The position numbers and the translations under genes were made by a program. Shown piece after piece: positions 5,707 through 6,003 of a DNA stretch of 6,003 nucleotides (position 1 is the stretch's first letter; each line of letters opens with the position of its first letter). The notes under the pieces were generated by a model, which did not search any database, was not told where the DNA came from, and was given only the letters and a program-made list of their open reading frames with translations. Source of the DNA: an uncultured Clostridia bacterium (lineage in GTDB: Bacteria; Bacillota; Clostridia; Christensenellales; QALW01); the NCBI GenBank assembly GCA_900550765.1, contig URTC01000113.1:1-6003 (forward strand), in the 5' to 3' direction.

Positions 5707-6003
5707 TTGAGTAGTATACCTAATTGGATTATCGCACTGTTGATGCTGGGACTGCTTATTTTTGTACATGAGCTGGGTCATTATACGGTTGGACGGCTGC
5801 TCAAGTTTAAAATCGATGAGTTTTCTATTGGTATGGGCCCCAAACTTCTTTCAAGGGAGAAAAAGGGGATTAAGTATTCTCTTCGCCTGATTCCTATGGG
5901 TGGTTTCGTTGCGTTTCATGGGGAAGACGAGGACGGTAAAGACGATCCGGAAGCTATGAATAATATGCCCTGGTATAAGCGGGCCGCCGTCATGTTTGCG
6001 GGT
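5707..6003 (+). CDS. rseP: Site-2 family intramembrane metalloprotease, N-terminal part
   Basis: The first 99 codons of an RseP/RasP-type protease run off the window end. This family cleaves membrane-bound anti-sigma factors and leftover signal peptides within the membrane. The first hydrophobic segment (about residues 7-20) leads into the zinc motif HELGH at 21-25. The family-typical FSIGMGPKLL, the YSLRLIPMGGFVAF strand region and the WYKRAAVMFAG stretch before the next membrane segment follow. The PDZ domain and the second zinc ligand motif lie beyond the window. No ATG is available at the expected place. TTG at 5707 is the best in-frame start I see, 16 bases after GGAGGGG (5684-5690), which is longer than usual. 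The gene follows dxr by 10 bases, the normal Firmicutes order. Confidence 0.92.
   Translation, partial: MSSIPNWIIALLMLGLLIFVHELGHYTVGRLLKFKIDEFSIGMGPKLLSREKKGIKYSLRLIPMGGFVAFHGEDEDGKDDPEAMNNMPWYKRAAVMFAG

Noticed and set aside
1..6003. A new defence, toxin-antitoxin or biosynthetic system
   Set aside because: Every gene belongs to a well-known housekeeping family and there is no unexplained stretch longer than about 175 bases.

Overview
The window is bacterial, gene-dense and, apart from one anomaly, ordinary Firmicutes-type housekeeping DNA. All genes are on the + strand. It reads as two unrelated pieces of chromosome joined inside one open reading frame at about position 800-820.

Left piece (1 to about 800): the last 47 codons of hprK (HPr kinase/phosphorylase), then 13 bp later a ROK-family glucokinase. 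The glucokinase keeps its N-terminal two thirds, including the sugar-binding and zinc motifs, and then stops being glucokinase. An hprK-glucokinase pair normally followed by murB, rapZ and whiA is typical of Lachnospiraceae and related Clostridia. This is from family knowledge, not a search.

Right piece (about 800 to 6003): tsf (EF-Ts, short form, lacking only its first codons), pyrH, frr, uppS, cdsA, dxr and the start of rseP. This is the classic Firmicutes translation/UMP/isoprenoid/phospholipid cluster, normally preceded by rpsB. The short EF-Ts (about 215 residues) and the PyrH sequence type suggest a different lineage from the left piece, perhaps Negativicutes or a deep-branching clostridial group. 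That placement is tentative.

The two pieces meet in frame, giving a 427-codon glucokinase::EF-Ts ORF (159-1442). Both partners are interrupted at the same point: glucokinase lacks its C-terminal third, EF-Ts lacks its own start, and the expected neighbours (murB to the right of glk, rpsB to the left of tsf) are absent. Isoleucine codon choice also shifts across the join. The simplest explanation is a chimeric metagenome assembly seeded by a short stretch both genes may share. A real fusion is possible but unlikely.

The right piece shows clear expression structure. There is an intrinsic terminator after tsf and another after pyrH, a strong-looking extended -10 promoter before frr, and then a tight frr-uppS-cdsA-dxr-rseP run with overlaps (uppS/cdsA by 25 bp, cdsA/dxr by ATGA). 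A hairpin lies between frr and uppS, at the uncertain uppS start. Functionally, EF-Ts and RRF serve translation elongation and ribosome recycling, and PyrH makes UDP. Dxr feeds isoprenoid precursors to UppS, which makes the undecaprenyl carrier for cell-wall synthesis; CdsA makes CDP-diacylglycerol; RseP is an intramembrane protease. I see no mobile element, CRISPR array, tRNA, rRNA or defence system.
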